Source of the DNA: Aliidiomarina haloalkalitolerans | GTDB lineage: Bacteria > Pseudomonadota > Gammaproteobacteria > Enterobacterales > Alteromonadaceae | Assembly: GCF_003987315.1 (NCBI RefSeq) | Contig: NZ_PIPI01000003.1 | Span: 186,001 to 250,000 of the forward strand | Direction: 5' to 3' | DNA length: 64,000 nt | Part shown: positions 38,914 to 48,479 of the stretch, in pieces | How positions within the stretch are numbered: position 1 is the first letter of the stretch | Layout: every line of letters begins with the position of its first letter | The notes under the pieces: generated by a model | Told to the model about the DNA's origin: nothing | Seen by the model: only the letters and a program-made list of their open reading frames with translations | The model's database searches: none | Translations under genes and position numbers: made by a program

Positions 38914-39789
38914 TTAGGCCTTTGTAGCGACATTCCCGAGCACTTGCCCCATGCGTGTCACAACGCCCGGTGCGAGCTCCTCGGCAAACTGCATGGTGTC
39001 TTTCGGGAAGACTAAAACAACGGTCGAACCGAGCTTAAAGCGACCCATTTCTTCACCTTTGCTTAAGCGAATCGCGTTCAGTCCATCGCTTGGGTAGTCC
39101 CACGTGTGCACCCGTGGCCCAGTGGGTGGTGTAACCGTGCCAGCCCAAACCGTTTCAATGCTCGCGACAATTGTCGCACCGACAAGAACCATGGCAAACG
39201 GCCCGATTTCGCTGTCAAAAACCGCAACGACGCGCTCGTTACGAGCAAACAAGTTCGGTACATTCTCGGCGGTAAGCGGGTTCACCGAGAATAAATCACC
39301 CGGGACATAAATCATTTTCTGCAGCGTACCAGCCAATGGCATGTGGATGCGGTGATAGTCACGTGGGGCAAGGTAAATCGTTGCAAACTCACCATCATGA
39401 AATGGTTCGGCCACTGCTGCATCACCACCGAGTAGTGCTTGCATCGAGTAGTCATGGTTTTTCGCTTGAATAAGACTGTCACCACGGATCGGACCGAGTT
39501 GGCTAACCGTACCGTCGACGGGATGGGCTAGCTCGTCATCACCTGCGACCAACGGACGTGCATCGGGCTTGAGTGGTCGAGTGAAAAACTCATTAAAAGT
39601 CGGATAAGCACGCGGGTCCTCTTCGATCGCTTCACTCATGTCGACGTTGTATTTACTCACAAACCACTGGGTAAACATTCGTGTCAACCAACCTGCACGG
39701 GCACTGGCGAATTTACCCATAGCGCGCGACATAAAATGTTTTGGGGCGATGTACTGTAAGGTGATTTTCAGACGATCAAAATTGGCCAC
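38914..39789 (-). CDS. psd: Phosphatidylserine decarboxylase
   Basis: The 291-residue proenzyme makes phosphatidylethanolamine from phosphatidylserine. Autocleavage occurs between Gly and Ser255 in FKLGSTVVL, yielding the pyruvoyl group; [11 protein letters not shown] and NLFARNERV are family blocks. A GTG at residue 6 of the open frame has AAGGAG 6 nt upstream and matches the E. coli N terminus (MLNSFKLSLQY-like), so it was preferred. The chosen start overlaps the end of rsgA by 14 nt. The rsgA-psd arrangement is typical of gammaproteobacteria. Confidence 0.94.
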   Translation of the reverse strand: MANFDRLKITLQYIAPKHFMSRAMGKFASARAGWLTRMFTQWFVSKYNVDMSEAIEEDPRAYPTFNEFFTRPLKPDARPLVAGDDELAHPVDGTVSQLGPIRGDSLIQAKNHDYSMQALLGGDAAVAEPFHDGEFATIYLAPRDYHRIHMPLAGTLQKMIYVPGDLFSVNPLTAENVPNLFARNERVVAVFDSEIGPFAMVLVGATIVASIETVWAGTVTPPTGPRVHTWDYPSDGLNAIRLSKGEEMGRFKLGSTVVLVFPKDTMQFAEELAPGVVTRMGQVLGNVATKA

Positions 39790-40819
39790 CGCGGGCTCCT
39801 TCACTTTGGTCTAACGATTGAATAATACGATGATAATTTTCTAACCGACCGGCGTCCAGCTTGCCGTCAGCCACGGCTTTTTGCAACGCACAACCAGGGT
39901 CGTCGGCATGTTTGCAATCGCGAAACTTACACGTGCCTAAAAATGGCTCGAAGTCACGAAAACACGCAGTAACCCGATCGGCGGCAATATGCCACAAACC
40001 AAACTCGCGAATACCGGGTGAGTCAATTAAGGCACCACCTTGTTCGAGTGGATACCAACGTGCGACGGTGGTGGTGTGTTGTCCTAAGCCCGAGTTGTCG
40101 GATATGGCACCAATCGCTAAGTCAACTTCCGGTAATGCAGCTTTCACCAGTGAGGACTTACCAACCCCTGATTGACCGACGAGAACGGAGATATGCCCCT
40201 GAATTTCATCGCGTAGTGCTTGAATCCCTTCACCGGTAACGGCACTTGCATGAAAAACGGGGTAGCCGATTTGCTCGTAAACACTGAGCCGAGCAAGAAT
40301 ATGTTCGCGTTCCTCGGGGCTTATCAAGTCGGTTTTGTTCATGACAATGATAGCTTCGATGCCTGCGTCCTCACAGGCGACGATATAGCGGTCAATAATT
40401 TGGTCAGAAAATGCCGGCTGCGGACTCGAAATAATGAATACCCGCTCGACATTGGCAGCAATCGGTTTAATGCCGTCGTACATGTCAGGGCGAGTTAGAA
40501 CCGATTCGCGCTCTTCAACGGCTTCGACGACACCTTGCATGCCTTGTTCGCTTTCTTCTGCCCGACGCCAAGCGACACGGTCACCAGTCACTAACGAAGA
40601 AATTGTTCGACGAATGTTACAGCGCAGAATATCGCCTTCGTCAGTTAAGATATCAGCATGTTGGCCAAAGCGACTCACCACCCGACCATACTCAAGACTA
40701 CCGAGTTGGCTATCGCTGAACTCAGCCTCTTGTTGGATTTGCCGCTTGGCCAGCCGTTTCTCTTGATTGGCTTTGACCCGCCGCATTTGGCCTTTCGTTA
40801 GTTTTGCTCGTTTTGCCAC
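39776..40819 (-). CDS. rsgA: Ribosome small subunit-dependent GTPase RsgA
   Basis: A 347-residue circularly permuted GTPase that helps mature the 30S subunit. The OB-fold N terminus ([29 protein letters not shown]) is followed by G4 NKTD, the G1 P-loop [10 protein letters not shown]3 DSPG, and the C-terminal zinc ligands [14 protein letters not shown]. The GTG at 40817-40819 has GGAG 6 nt upstream and starts the [10 protein letters not shown] region seen in homologues; the 60-codon upstream extension is not credible. It overlaps psd and diverges from orn, as in E. coli. Confidence 0.94.
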   Translation of the reverse strand: MAKRAKLTKGQMRRVKANQEKRLAKRQIQQEAEFSDSQLGSLEYGRVVSRFGQHADILTDEGDILRCNIRRTISSLVTGDRVAWRRAEESEQGMQGVVEAVEERESVLTRPDMYDGIKPIAANVERVFIISSPQPAFSDQIIDRYIVACEDAGIEAIIVMNKTDLISPEEREHILARLSVYEQIGYPVFHASAVTGEGIQALRDEIQGHISVLVGQSGVGKSSLVKAALPEVDLAIGAISDNSGLGQHTTTVARWYPLEQGGALIDSPGIREFGLWHIAADRVTACFRDFEPFLGTCKFRDCKHADDPGCALQKAVADGKLDAGRLENYHRIIQSLDQSEGARGGQF

Positions 40820-40922
40820 TGCCGCTCCGTATTGCGAAGTTTCGCTGTTAGAACCGGCATGATACCAAAAGTTGCTTAAATCAGTTACTCTCTTTGTCAG
40901 TGAAATGAAAGGAGAACAATGA

Positions 40923-41480
40923 ATGAGCGAAAAAGCGGGCCGCTTGATTTGGATTGACCTCGAAATGACAGGATTAAGCCCAGAGCAAGACGTGATCATT
41001 GAAATTGCGACGATTGTGACCGACGACCAACTGAATGTGATTGCTGAAGGTCCGGTGATTGCGGTTCACCAAAGTGACCAACGCCTCGGGGCGATGGACG
41101 AATGGAATACACGGACACATACTGAATCAGGCCTAGTGAAGCGAGTGCAAGCAAGTCAGCACCGCGAAGCAGACGCGGAAGCGGCTACGATTGAGTTTTT
41201 ACAACAGTATGTTGAGCCGAATACCTCGCCAATGTGTGGTAATAGTATTTGCCAAGATCGCCGTTTCCTTGCTCGTTACATGCCAAATCTTGAAGCCTTC
41301 TTCCATTACCGTAATTTGGACGTTAGCACTGTGAAAGAGTTAGCGAAACGCTGGAAACCTGAGATTTTGCCTGGGTTTACCAAGCACGGTAAACATGAAG
41401 CATTGGCTGATATTCAAGAGTCGATAGCTGAATTACAGTACTATCGTGAACATTTTTTCAGCGAACAAACAAAATCTTGA
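40923..41480 (+). CDS. orn: Oligoribonuclease
   Basis: The 185-residue DEDDh exonuclease degrades di- to oligoribonucleotides to mononucleotides, including pGpG from c-di-GMP breakdown. The first exonuclease motif is [10 protein letters not shown], the second near [11 protein letters not shown], and the His-Asp motif is [11 protein letters not shown]. The AAAGGAG ribosome site precedes the start ATG. Orn is divergent from rsgA, the usual arrangement. Confidence 0.96.
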   Translation: MSEKAGRLIWIDLEMTGLSPEQDVIIEIATIVTDDQLNVIAEGPVIAVHQSDQRLGAMDEWNTRTHTESGLVKRVQASQHREADAEAATIEFLQQYVEPNTSPMCGNSICQDRRFLARYMPNLEAFFHYRNLDVSTVKELAKRWKPEILPGFTKHGKHEALADIQESIAELQYYREHFFSEQTKS

Positions 41481-41490
41481 AAAAAGGGGG

Positions 41491-41518
41491 TTGCATTACC
41501 CCCTAAATTCAGTAAAAT
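41491..41518 (+). promoter_or_regulatory. Candidate sigma-70 promoter for tRNA-Gly
   Basis: TTGCAT (41491-41496) and TAAAAT (41513-41518) are 16 nt apart and followed by a GC-rich discriminator, as in stable-RNA promoters. The -35 box sits in the loop of a G5/C5 hairpin (41486-41490 with 41499-41503). Confidence 0.5.
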
Positions 41519-41552
41519 GCGCTCCGCAGTCAACAGACAGCAACACAAAAAT

Positions 41553-41628
<76 letters not shown>

Positions 41629-41636
41629 AATTCGAT

Positions 41637-41667
41637 AATAAAGCCACCTTCGGGTGGCTTTATTGTT
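41637..41667 (+). terminator. Intrinsic terminator of tRNA-Gly
   Basis: A perfect 12-bp stem (41637-41648 with 41653-41664) with a TTCG tetraloop ends in ATTGTT. An identical copy exists at 41792-41822. Confidence 0.85.
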
Positions 41668-41791
41668 ATGAAGGTGATGGAAACGAGACTACGTCTCGAT
41701 TGCGAGCGCCATCCATGGCTCTCGCCCTACGGGCTCCCTGCGGTCGCGCTCACGCGCATCCATGCGCTTAGAGTCCCGCTCCAAATTCGAT

Positions 41792-41822
41792 AATAAAGCC
41801 ACCTTCGGGTGGCTTTATTGTT
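41792..41822. terminator. Second copy of the tRNA terminator
   Basis: The second 49-bp repeat copy has the same 12-bp stem and TTCG loop (41792-41803 with 41808-41819). It lies 2 bp from the stop of the convergent gene and can also terminate that gene. Confidence 0.75.
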
Positions 41823-41823
41823 T

Positions 41824-42339
41824 CTAGTTCCCCAGCCACCGTGTTCGGGTGACAAAACCAAGACCGAATGCGTTTGGTCCTGAGTCGTAGTTAAGGTGGA
41901 CACCAAATTTCTCACCGATGAAAGCGATCCCTAAATTTCCGTTCAGTCGATGGCGCGACTGTGTTTCGTAATTAAAAAATGTTTGGCGCTGGTATGAATA
42001 GCCCGGGCCACCAAACACGTAAACATGCTCAGCCACTTGATAAGTTAGCCCAGCACTCACCACAGTTACCGAATGCCGATTGACGTCAGATGAGCTAAAT
42101 AATTCAGCTTCTGGAATTCCCACATTCAAGTAATAGCCGGTTTCTTGCGTAAATGCGTTAGGTTGGGCGACCCACAGGGGTAAATAAGCGCCGCGTTGGC
42201 TGGATTGCTCACTGAAGCTCGGTGCGCTGGCGAAGCCTAAGGTAATTAACATGTCATCTTGTTGGGCGCTTACGTTCGGGACTAGAGAAAATCCGAATAA
42301 TACAACGATAAATAAGTGAAGCTTGTATCGAGAGGTCAT
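41824..42339 (-). CDS. Small outer-membrane beta-barrel-like protein, unrecognised
   Basis: From the ATG at 42337-42339 the product has 171 codons including stop, with an ideal signal peptide (FIVVLFGFSLVPNVSAQ). The mature part shows alternating hydrophobic residues and aromatic girdle residues (YYLNVGIPEAELF, GLTYQVAEHVYVFGGPGYSYQRQ, LNGNLGIAFIGEKFGVHLNYDSG) and ends in a penetrating W-L-G-N rather than a C-terminal Phe. It resembles short outer-membrane barrels, but I recognise no family. The longer reading frame upstream lacks a signal peptide. It ends 2 bp after a terminator copy. Confidence 0.6.
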   Translation of the reverse strand: MTSRYKLHLFIVVLFGFSLVPNVSAQQDDMLITLGFASAPSFSEQSSQRGAYLPLWVAQPNAFTQETGYYLNVGIPEAELFSSSDVNRHSVTVVSAGLTYQVAEHVYVFGGPGYSYQRQTFFNYETQSRHRLNGNLGIAFIGEKFGVHLNYDSGPNAFGLGFVTRTRWLGN

Positions 42340-42521
42340 AAGAGAAGTTGTCCTTGTAATAAAACGTCCAGTTCTCTGCATGATTCCATACTCGCCAATC
42401 AAGCTCTAGGCTTGCTGACATTTTTTGACAAGCTCGCTCGAATCAAGAATCACAAAAAAGGCCTACAGCTAACGTCAGTTGTTAATTTTTAACGAAAAAT
42501 ACCGAAAAAGATTGACAAAGT

Positions 42522-42550
42522 TTTTTTTCACCTCTATATCGTCACCTGAG
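42522..42550 (+). promoter_or_regulatory. Candidate sigma-70 promoter for maoP
   Basis: A perfect TTGACA (42522-42527) is followed after 17 nt by TATATC (42545-42550), 50 nt before the maoP ATG. The spacer contains a T8 run. Confidence 0.6.
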
Positions 42551-42600
42551 CACGGCAGTTAGCTGCCTAATAGGAAAGTTGTCTGAATGGTGGAAATGAT

Positions 42601-42969
42601 ATGGCGACTGTAACCCGTGATACCCTACTTCGGAAGCCGTTTAATGACTTCCGTAATTATCCGTATGGATTTTCGCGCTCTGGCGATTTCTCAATTCGCG
42701 AGAGTGATGCACTTCTTCACTATGGCTGCTTGATTACGGCCATGCTCAATGGTGAGTTCAAGCCAGAAACGGCTGAAGACAAATCACTGTTGGCGGTGGC
42801 TAAGGGCGAAAAAACAGCAGAAACTGCGGTTGAAAAAGCGTGGGCGAAATATCAAGCACGCATTAATCGGCCAAAAGTTGGCAGTATGTATGGGCGTTCG
42901 AAGGTTGTTGATGACGACAGCGACTTTGACTCCAGTACTGCCGATGATGACTTAGTCGTCGAAGATTAA
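42601..42969 (+). CDS. maoP: MaoP/YifE family (DUF413) protein
   Basis: The 122-residue protein matches E. coli MaoP (YifE) in its core: FNDFRNYPYGFSRSGDFSIRESDALLHYGCLITAML and KAWAKYQARINRPK, given as short blocks. MaoP organises the Ori macrodomain with the maoS site in E. coli; whether that role applies here is inferred from homology only. The C-terminal tail is very acidic (DDDSDFDSSTADDDL). It has its own strong promoter and stands alone. Confidence 0.88.
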   Translation: MATVTRDTLLRKPFNDFRNYPYGFSRSGDFSIRESDALLHYGCLITAMLNGEFKPETAEDKSLLAVAKGEKTAETAVEKAWAKYQARINRPKVGSMYGRSKVVDDDSDFDSSTADDDLVVED

Positions 42970-42997
42970 AACAATGGCTCCCTTGGGAGCCATTGTT
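42970..42997. terminator. Strong hairpin between convergent maoP and purD
   Basis: A perfect 13-bp inverted repeat (42970-42982 with 42985-42997) lies between the two stops. The T tract is interrupted, so termination may be partial. Confidence 0.6.
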
Positions 42998-43008
42998 GTT
43001 TCTGCAGC

Positions 43009-44292
43009 TTATTCCTGTTCGCGGCGAATCGCGCGATGGGCGATATCAGTGCGGAAGTAGGCGTCTTGCCACTGTATGGCGGCAACTAGCTCATAGGCAT
43101 TCTTCTGCGCCTCTGTGACGGTGTCGCCAAGTGCAGTGCAGCACAACACACGACCACCTGCGGTGACGATTTGGTCATTTGCGATGGCTGTACCAGCATG
43201 GAATGTTTTACTGGTTGCGGTTGCCGCCGGAATACCCGTAATTACATCGCCTTTGTTGTAACTATCCGGGTAACCACCGGCCGCCATTACCACGCCGACA
43301 GCAGCGCGCGGGTCAAACTCGATGGGTGTTGCACCTAAACGACCAGCCAACGCGTCTAAGCACAGTTCGACTAAGTCAGATTGTAAGCGCAACATAATTG
43401 GCTGTGTTTCTGGGTCACCAAACCGGCAGTTGTACTCGAGTACTTTGGCAGTGCCGTCAGGGGCGATCATTAATCCCGCATACAGAAAGCCGACATAGGT
43501 ATTGCCTTCGGCTTTCATCCCTTCAACGGTTGGCTTCATGACATGCTCCATCACCCAGGCATCGACTTCTGGCGTCACTACCGGAGCGGGTGAATAGGCA
43601 CCCATACCGCCCGTGTTTGGCCCCTTGTCGCCATTATCGCGAGCTTTATGATCTTGGCTCGAGGCAAACGGTAGAATGGTGTCACCGTCGACCATGGCAA
43701 TAAAACTCGCTTCTTCACCGACTAAGAACTCTTCGATCACGACACGACTGCCGGCGTCGCCGAACTTGTTACCAGCCAACATGTCGTCAATGGCAGCGTC
43801 GGCTTGTTCGAGTGTTTCCGCAATAATTACGCCTTTACCGGCTGCAAGGCCATCGGCTTTAATGACGATCGGCAATTGCTGAGCGCGCACATAGGCTTTC
43901 GCAGGGGCGATTTCGGTGAAGTTTTCGTAGGCGGCTGTTGGAATGTTGTGACGTGCGAGAAAGTCTTTACAGAACGCTTTCGAGCCTTCAAGTTGAGCCG
44001 CTTGTTGGGTCGGCCCAAAAATCGCTAAACCATGGCTTTGGAATAAATTGACCACACCTTTCACTAGCGGTGCTTCTGGACCGACGATGGTTAAGTCAAT
44101 GTGCTCTTTCTGTGCGAACGCCAATAAACCGTCGATGTCTTCGGCGCTAATAGCGACATTGGTCATGCCAGACTCGACCGCGGTTCCGGCATTGCCCGGG
44201 GCTACATAAACATGCTCAACCCGTAAAGATTGAGCAGCTTTCCAAGCTAATGCGTGCTCACGACCACCGCCACCAATAATTAATACTTTCAT
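43009..44292 (-). CDS. purD: Phosphoribosylamine-glycine ligase
   Basis: The 427-residue GAR synthetase joins glycine to phosphoribosylamine in purine synthesis. ATP-grasp features include the N-terminal IGGGGREHALAWKAAQS, APGNAGT, DHKARDNGDKGPNTGGMGAYSP and EYNCRFGDPETQ. The purH-purD pair is transcribed together, with 30 nt between them, an arrangement common in gammaproteobacteria. Confidence 0.97.
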   Translation of the reverse strand: MKVLIIGGGGREHALAWKAAQSLRVEHVYVAPGNAGTAVESGMTNVAISAEDIDGLLAFAQKEHIDLTIVGPEAPLVKGVVNLFQSHGLAIFGPTQQAAQLEGSKAFCKDFLARHNIPTAAYENFTEIAPAKAYVRAQQLPIVIKADGLAAGKGVIIAETLEQADAAIDDMLAGNKFGDAGSRVVIEEFLVGEEASFIAMVDGDTILPFASSQDHKARDNGDKGPNTGGMGAYSPAPVVTPEVDAWVMEHVMKPTVEGMKAEGNTYVGFLYAGLMIAPDGTAKVLEYNCRFGDPETQPIMLRLQSDLVELCLDALAGRLGATPIEFDPRAAVGVVMAAGGYPDSYNKGDVITGIPAATATSKTFHAGTAIANDQIVTAGGRVLCCTALGDTVTEAQKNAYELVAAIQWQDAYFRTDIAHRAIRREQE

Positions 44293-44322
44293 TCTGATGC
44301 TCCTAAATTCGTGTCAGGGCAA

Positions 44323-45891
44323 TTAGTGACGGAAATGGCGCATGCCAGTGAATACCATGGCAATACCATGTTCATTAGCTGCCGCAATAACTTCGTCGTC
44401 ACGCATTGAACCGCCTGGCTGAATAATGGCTTTCACGCCCGCTTCGGCGGCGGCATCGATGCCATCACGGAACGGGAAGAAGGCGTCTGACGCCATCACT
44501 GAGCCAGCAATCGTGAGGCCTTCGTCTTGGGCTTTCAAAATAGCGACTTTGGCGCTATAAACACGACTCATTTGCCCAGCACCGACACCGACGGTCATCC
44601 CGTCTTTAGCGTAAACAATGGCGTTCGACTTCACATACTGCGCTACTTTCCATGCGAACATCAAGTCTTCAAGTTGTTTTGCGTCGGGTTTGATGTCGGT
44701 CACAATTTTCAATTCAGACTCGGTGACAATACCGTGATCAATGTCTTGTACCAGTAAGCCACCTTGCACGCGTTTGAAGTCAAACTGCGCACGCCGTTCA
44801 CCAAATGCATCAGTGACTAAAAGGCGTACGTTCTTCTTCGCGGCGACAATCGACTGTGCTTTTTTGCTGCAACCTGGGGCAATGATTACTTCAACGAACT
44901 GTTGGTTAATAATCGCATGGGCCGTCGCTTCATCGAGTGGGCGGTTAAAGGCAATGATGCCACCGAACGCAGAGGTTGGATCGGTTTTAAAGGCACGCTC
45001 ATAGGCTTCTTGAATGGTTGCACCGACGGCTACACCGCATGGATTGGCATGCTTCACAATCACACAAGCCGGCGCCTCGAAGGTTTTCACACACTCAAGC
45101 GCAGCGTCAGTGTCGGCAATATTGTTAAATGACAGCTCTTTGCCTTGCAGCTGCTGTGAACTTGAAACCGATGCTTCGCTGTGGCTTGGGTCAACATAAA
45201 AAGCGGCTTGTTGATGGCTGTTTTCACCATAGCGCAGGTCTTGCTTCTTGTGTAGCTGGAAGTTAAGCGTGCGCGGGAATCGCTCCGGTTGCTCTGGATT
45301 CAAGCGTTGGCCGAAGTAATTGGCGATCATGCCGTCATAGGCAGCGGTATGCTCAAAGGCAGCAATGGCGAGGTCGAAACGGGTTGCATCGGTTACGCCA
45401 TCGAGCTCAGCAAGCTCACCAACGACGCGATCATAGTCATGGGCGTTGACAATAATGGTGACGTCACGGTGATTCTTGGCCGCAGCGCGCACCATGGTTG
45501 GGCCGCCAATGTCGATATTTTCGATCGCATCTTCGAGGCTGCATCCTGGCTTCTTCACTGTTTCCGCAAATGGGTAAAGGTTTACCGCAACCAAATCGAT
45601 GGGGGCGATATTTTGCTCTTCCATAACTGCTTGGTCGACGTCACGACGTCCAAGGATACCGCCATGAATTTTGGGGTGTAAGGTTTTCACGCGTCCGCCC
45701 ATGATTTCCGGCTGGCCAGTATGACTGGCGACTTCAATCACTGGAATGCCGGCTTCTTCTAGTAGCTTGGCGGTGCCACCAGTAGAAAGAATTTCAACAG
45801 AACGCTGATGCAACGCGGTGGCAAATTCAACAATACCGGTTTTATCAGAAACACTTAACAACGCACGACGAATAGGGCGGATCTGGCTCAT
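44323..45891 (-). CDS. purH: Bifunctional AICAR transformylase/IMP cyclohydrolase
   Basis: A 522-residue enzyme performing the last two steps of IMP synthesis. The N-terminal cyclohydrolase domain has [15 protein letters not shown] and [17 protein letters not shown]; the C-terminal transformylase domain shows [15 protein letters not shown] and [10 protein letters not shown]. Length is standard. The promoter lies in the 142-bp gap to the dsbC-like gene; I could not find a convincing PurR box there. Confidence 0.97.
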   Translation of the reverse strand: MSQIRPIRRALLSVSDKTGIVEFATALHQRSVEILSTGGTAKLLEEAGIPVIEVASHTGQPEIMGGRVKTLHPKIHGGILGRRDVDQAVMEEQNIAPIDLVAVNLYPFAETVKKPGCSLEDAIENIDIGGPTMVRAAAKNHRDVTIIVNAHDYDRVVGELAELDGVTDATRFDLAIAAFEHTAAYDGMIANYFGQRLNPEQPERFPRTLNFQLHKKQDLRYGENSHQQAAFYVDPSHSEASVSSSQQLQGKELSFNNIADTDAALECVKTFEAPACVIVKHANPCGVAVGATIQEAYERAFKTDPTSAFGGIIAFNRPLDEATAHAIINQQFVEVIIAPGCSKKAQSIVAAKKNVRLLVTDAFGERRAQFDFKRVQGGLLVQDIDHGIVTESELKIVTDIKPDAKQLEDLMFAWKVAQYVKSNAIVYAKDGMTVGVGAGQMSRVYSAKVAILKAQDEGLTIAGSVMASDAFFPFRDGIDAAAEAGVKAIIQPGGSMRDDEVIAAANEHGIAMVFTGMRHFRH

Positions 45892-45971
45892 GGTCAGTTC
45901 TCGTAGTTAGCTTGTATGGAAGAGGGTGGCCTGTTGCATTAACAGGACTTGTGCGGGTGCATATTATACGT

Positions 45972-46012
45972 AAAACGGCTCAGGAAGGCGAACTTCTGAG
46001 CCGTTTTCTTTT
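45972..46012. terminator. Terminator downstream of dsbC-like gene
   Basis: A perfect 12-bp stem (45972-45983 with 45996-46007) flanked by A4 and T4 lies between the dsbC-like gene and purH. It would stop minus-strand transcription leaving the dsbC-like gene. Confidence 0.75.
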
Positions 46013-46033
46013 TCATCAATTTGCGCAAGACAA

Positions 46034-46855
46034 TTATTGTGCGTTACGCATTCTTGCAATTATCCGATCTGCGGGGTTGTAGCCTGGCAATACACCACCG
46101 GTTGACATAACAATAAACGGGGTACCACTAATGCCTATTTCTTGTCCAAGATTAAATCCGTTAGCAACTTGTTCACGACAGGCTGATGTCACTTCCACGT
46201 CCTCGAATGCTGCAACATTCGTTCTGGTTTTAAAGGCATGCATGGCGGCTGCCTTGTCATCGGCACACATCACTTTTGTTAGCTGTTCATAGTCGCGACC
46301 ACCGCTCATTAATCCCGAACGAGGGTAAGGTACATAGACAACCTCGACACCTGCCGCAGCGTATGTTTCTGCTTCATCATGAAAGCGCTGGCAGTATGGG
46401 CAGGTAGGGTCGGTAAACACCCAAACGGTGCCGAGCGCGTCCACGTTTGCATTAGCTGGGAAGGTAACCAGATTGCTGGCAGCCATTTGTGGCAGCTTTT
46501 CTAATGCGACTCTTTCCATGTTTTGATTGCGTCGTTCAGCCGACAAGTTCGTTAAACTATTTAACGCAAACACGTCACCGACAATGGCGTACTGGCCGCT
46601 GGCATCAACCACCATGGTTTGGCCGCCAAGAATGATTTCATAGGCGCCCGGTAAGCCATAATCACTCAACTCTTTAATCACACTAATAGGTGCATTGGCT
46701 AACTGAGGGTTACTACTGCGAATGCGCTCAATCAGCTCGGCGTCATGCACGGCTGCGGGGGACGCTGGCATTGCGGCATCAGGGTTGTCAGAACAACCGG
46801 TTAATAAGAGTGCACCAACGAGGGCAGACAGAGACAATCGTGTTTTTACTTTCAT
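46034..46855 (-). CDS. DsbC-like thiol:disulfide isomerase, predicted lipoprotein
   Basis: The 273-residue protein begins at the ATG at 46853-46855 and has a lipobox ending LLTGC (Cys21), so it appears lipid-anchored, unlike soluble E. coli DsbC. After an N-terminal dimerisation region, the thioredoxin domain has VFTDPTCPYCQRFHDE and a cis-proline in GISGTPFIV. The active site is CPYC rather than the CGYC usual for DsbC, which may alter redox potential. It should shuffle non-native disulfides in the periplasm, kept reduced by DsbD. A second disulfide pair seems likely from later cysteines (VMCADD, SACREQV). Confidence 0.85.
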   Translation of the reverse strand: MKVKTRLSLSALVGALLLTGCSDNPDAAMPASPAAVHDAELIERIRSSNPQLANAPISVIKELSDYGLPGAYEIILGGQTMVVDASGQYAIVGDVFALNSLTNLSAERRNQNMERVALEKLPQMAASNLVTFPANANVDALGTVWVFTDPTCPYCQRFHDEAETYAAAGVEVVYVPYPRSGLMSGGRDYEQLTKVMCADDKAAAMHAFKTRTNVAAFEDVEVTSACREQVANGFNLGQEIGISGTPFIVMSTGGVLPGYNPADRIIARMRNAQ

Positions 46856-46960
46856 GCGGTTTCCAACTTCACGGCTGAACGACTTGAATGGAGATTCAAT
46901 GTATCTGAATGACAGCAAAATCGCAAAATAGTTACGAAAAGGAGCGAGAGATAGGCAAAA

Positions 46961-46986
46961 AAAAGCGCTACCGAAGTAACGCTTTT
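46961..46986 (-). terminator. Intrinsic terminator after fis
   Basis: An 11-bp stem with one mismatch (46961-46971 with 46976-46986) and CGAA loop is followed on the minus strand by a T8 tract. Confidence 0.8.
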
Positions 46987-46995
46987 AGGGGAAAC

Positions 46996-47292
46996 TTAGT
47001 TCATGCCGTACTTTTTCAATTTCTTGCGTAAAGTACCACGGTTGATACCGAGCATTGTTGCAGCGCGGGTTTGGTTACCGCGAGTGAAGGTCATCACTTC
47101 TTCTAACAATGGGGCTTCAACTTCAGACAGCACTAGTTCGTATAAGTCGTCTGGATCCTGACCGTCAAGTTGCTTCAGGAAGTTGTTCAGCGCCTGCTTT
47201 ACCGAATTGCGCAATGGCTTCGGGTTAGAGTTTTGGCCAATGGTAGTCAAAGGCGTGGATACTGCGTCACGATTTCCGTTTTGGTCAAACAT
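46996..47292 (-). CDS. fis: DNA-binding protein Fis
   Basis: At 98 residues it equals E. coli Fis length. The C-terminal helix-turn-helix [27 protein letters not shown] is nearly invariant in the family. Fis bends DNA, organises the nucleoid and stimulates stable RNA synthesis. It is 10 nt downstream of dusB, so the two are one operon as in enterics. Confidence 0.97.
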   Translation of the reverse strand: MFDQNGNRDAVSTPLTTIGQNSNPKPLRNSVKQALNNFLKQLDGQDPDDLYELVLSEVEAPLLEEVMTFTRGNQTRAATMLGINRGTLRKKLKKYGMN

Positions 47293-47302
47293 AATAGCGC
47301 TC

Positions 47303-48283
47303 TTATCTCTCGTCTAAGTTAACAAAATAGTTTTCTAAGGCTGCCAACTGCTCGTTTGGTGTTTCAAGCGTATTAAAATAACGCTTAAACTCCGCACTGC
47401 CGTCGACGTCCTGCAGGTTACCCTGCAAATACCAACCGATGTGCTTGCGTGCAATCCGAGGACCACGGGCACCATAAAACTTATGCAATTCGTGCAAATG
47501 TTCGCGCATCACCTGAATAATCTCATTTCCCGTTGGCGGTGCTAATTCTTCACCGGTTTTCAAGTAATGGACTATCTCACGAAAAATCCATGGATTTCCC
47601 TGTGCGCCACGACCAATCATGATGGCGTCGGCGCCGGTATAGGCTAACACTTGCTCGGCTTGTTGCGGGGTCGTGACATCACCGTTGGCAACAACAGGGA
47701 TTTGAATCGCCTGCTTGATTGCCTTGATGGTGTCGTACTCCGCGTGACCGTTATACATACAAGCACGAGTTCGGCCATGTACCGCTAATGCTTGAATGCC
47801 CGCGTCTTCTGCAATTCGGGCTATTTCAACACCATTTCGGTGTTCGGGTGCCCAGCCGGTGCGAATTTTCAATGTGACCGGTACATCGACCGCAGCGACC
47901 ACACTGTGCAGAATCCGCTTAACGAGTTCAGGCTCTTGCATCAGCGCCGAACCCGCCAGTTTTTTATTCACCTTCTTTGCTGGACAACCCATGTTGATAT
48001 CGATGATTTGAGCGCCTTCAGCCACATTGTGCTGAGCCGCCAAGGCCATCAATTCTGGATCCGACCCTGCAATTTGTACCGAACGAATTCCTGGTTCGTC
48101 GCCATGAACCATACGTGCTTTTGATTTGTCAGTTTGCCAAACTAGCGGGTTACTCGAGAGCATCTCGGAAACTGCTAGACCGGCACCTAACTCAACGCAT
48201 AAGCGACGAAATGGCAGGTCGGTTACACCGGCCATTGGCGCAAGAATTACATTGTTTTCTAATTGATAAGGACCTATCCGCAT
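47303..48283 (-). CDS. dusB: tRNA-dihydrouridine synthase B
   Basis: This 326-residue FMN enzyme reduces uridine in the tRNA D-arm. Typical features are [15 protein letters not shown] at the N terminus, catalytic Cys in [25 protein letters not shown], and [11 protein letters not shown] near the flavin site. The dusB-fis order is universal in gammaproteobacteria and fixes the assignment to DusB rather than DusA or DusC. Confidence 0.95.
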   Translation of the reverse strand: MRIGPYQLENNVILAPMAGVTDLPFRRLCVELGAGLAVSEMLSSNPLVWQTDKSKARMVHGDEPGIRSVQIAGSDPELMALAAQHNVAEGAQIIDINMGCPAKKVNKKLAGSALMQEPELVKRILHSVVAAVDVPVTLKIRTGWAPEHRNGVEIARIAEDAGIQALAVHGRTRACMYNGHAEYDTIKAIKQAIQIPVVANGDVTTPQQAEQVLAYTGADAIMIGRGAQGNPWIFREIVHYLKTGEELAPPTGNEIIQVMREHLHELHKFYGARGPRIARKHIGWYLQGNLQDVDGSAEFKRYFNTLETPNEQLAALENYFVNLDER

Positions 48284-48431
48284 CGGTTAATTTCTGTTCA
48301 GCGAAAGGGGAAAGAATTTTAGGGAATTTAGCGGCGAAAGAAAAGGCGATAAAGTGACCAAAATTGAATAAAATTGCATTTTTTGCTCTTGACTTTATCG
48401 CCGCTCATCGCCTAACGCTGGTGATTTGTTA

Positions 48432-48456
48432 AACAGGTGTTGTATCTACACCTGTT
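48432..48456. promoter_or_regulatory. Hairpin in the prmA-dusB gap
   Basis: A perfect 9-bp inverted repeat (48432-48440 with 48448-48456) lies 24 nt after the prmA stop. No T tract follows on the minus strand, so it may be a weak terminator or a regulatory element of the dusB-fis leader. Confidence 0.4.
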
Positions 48457-48479
48457 CGCTCCCCGCTTAGGGCTTGACA

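Noticed and set aside
45892-46033. PurR box before purH
   Set aside because: No good match to the purine repressor operator is visible; the only strong structure is the terminator.
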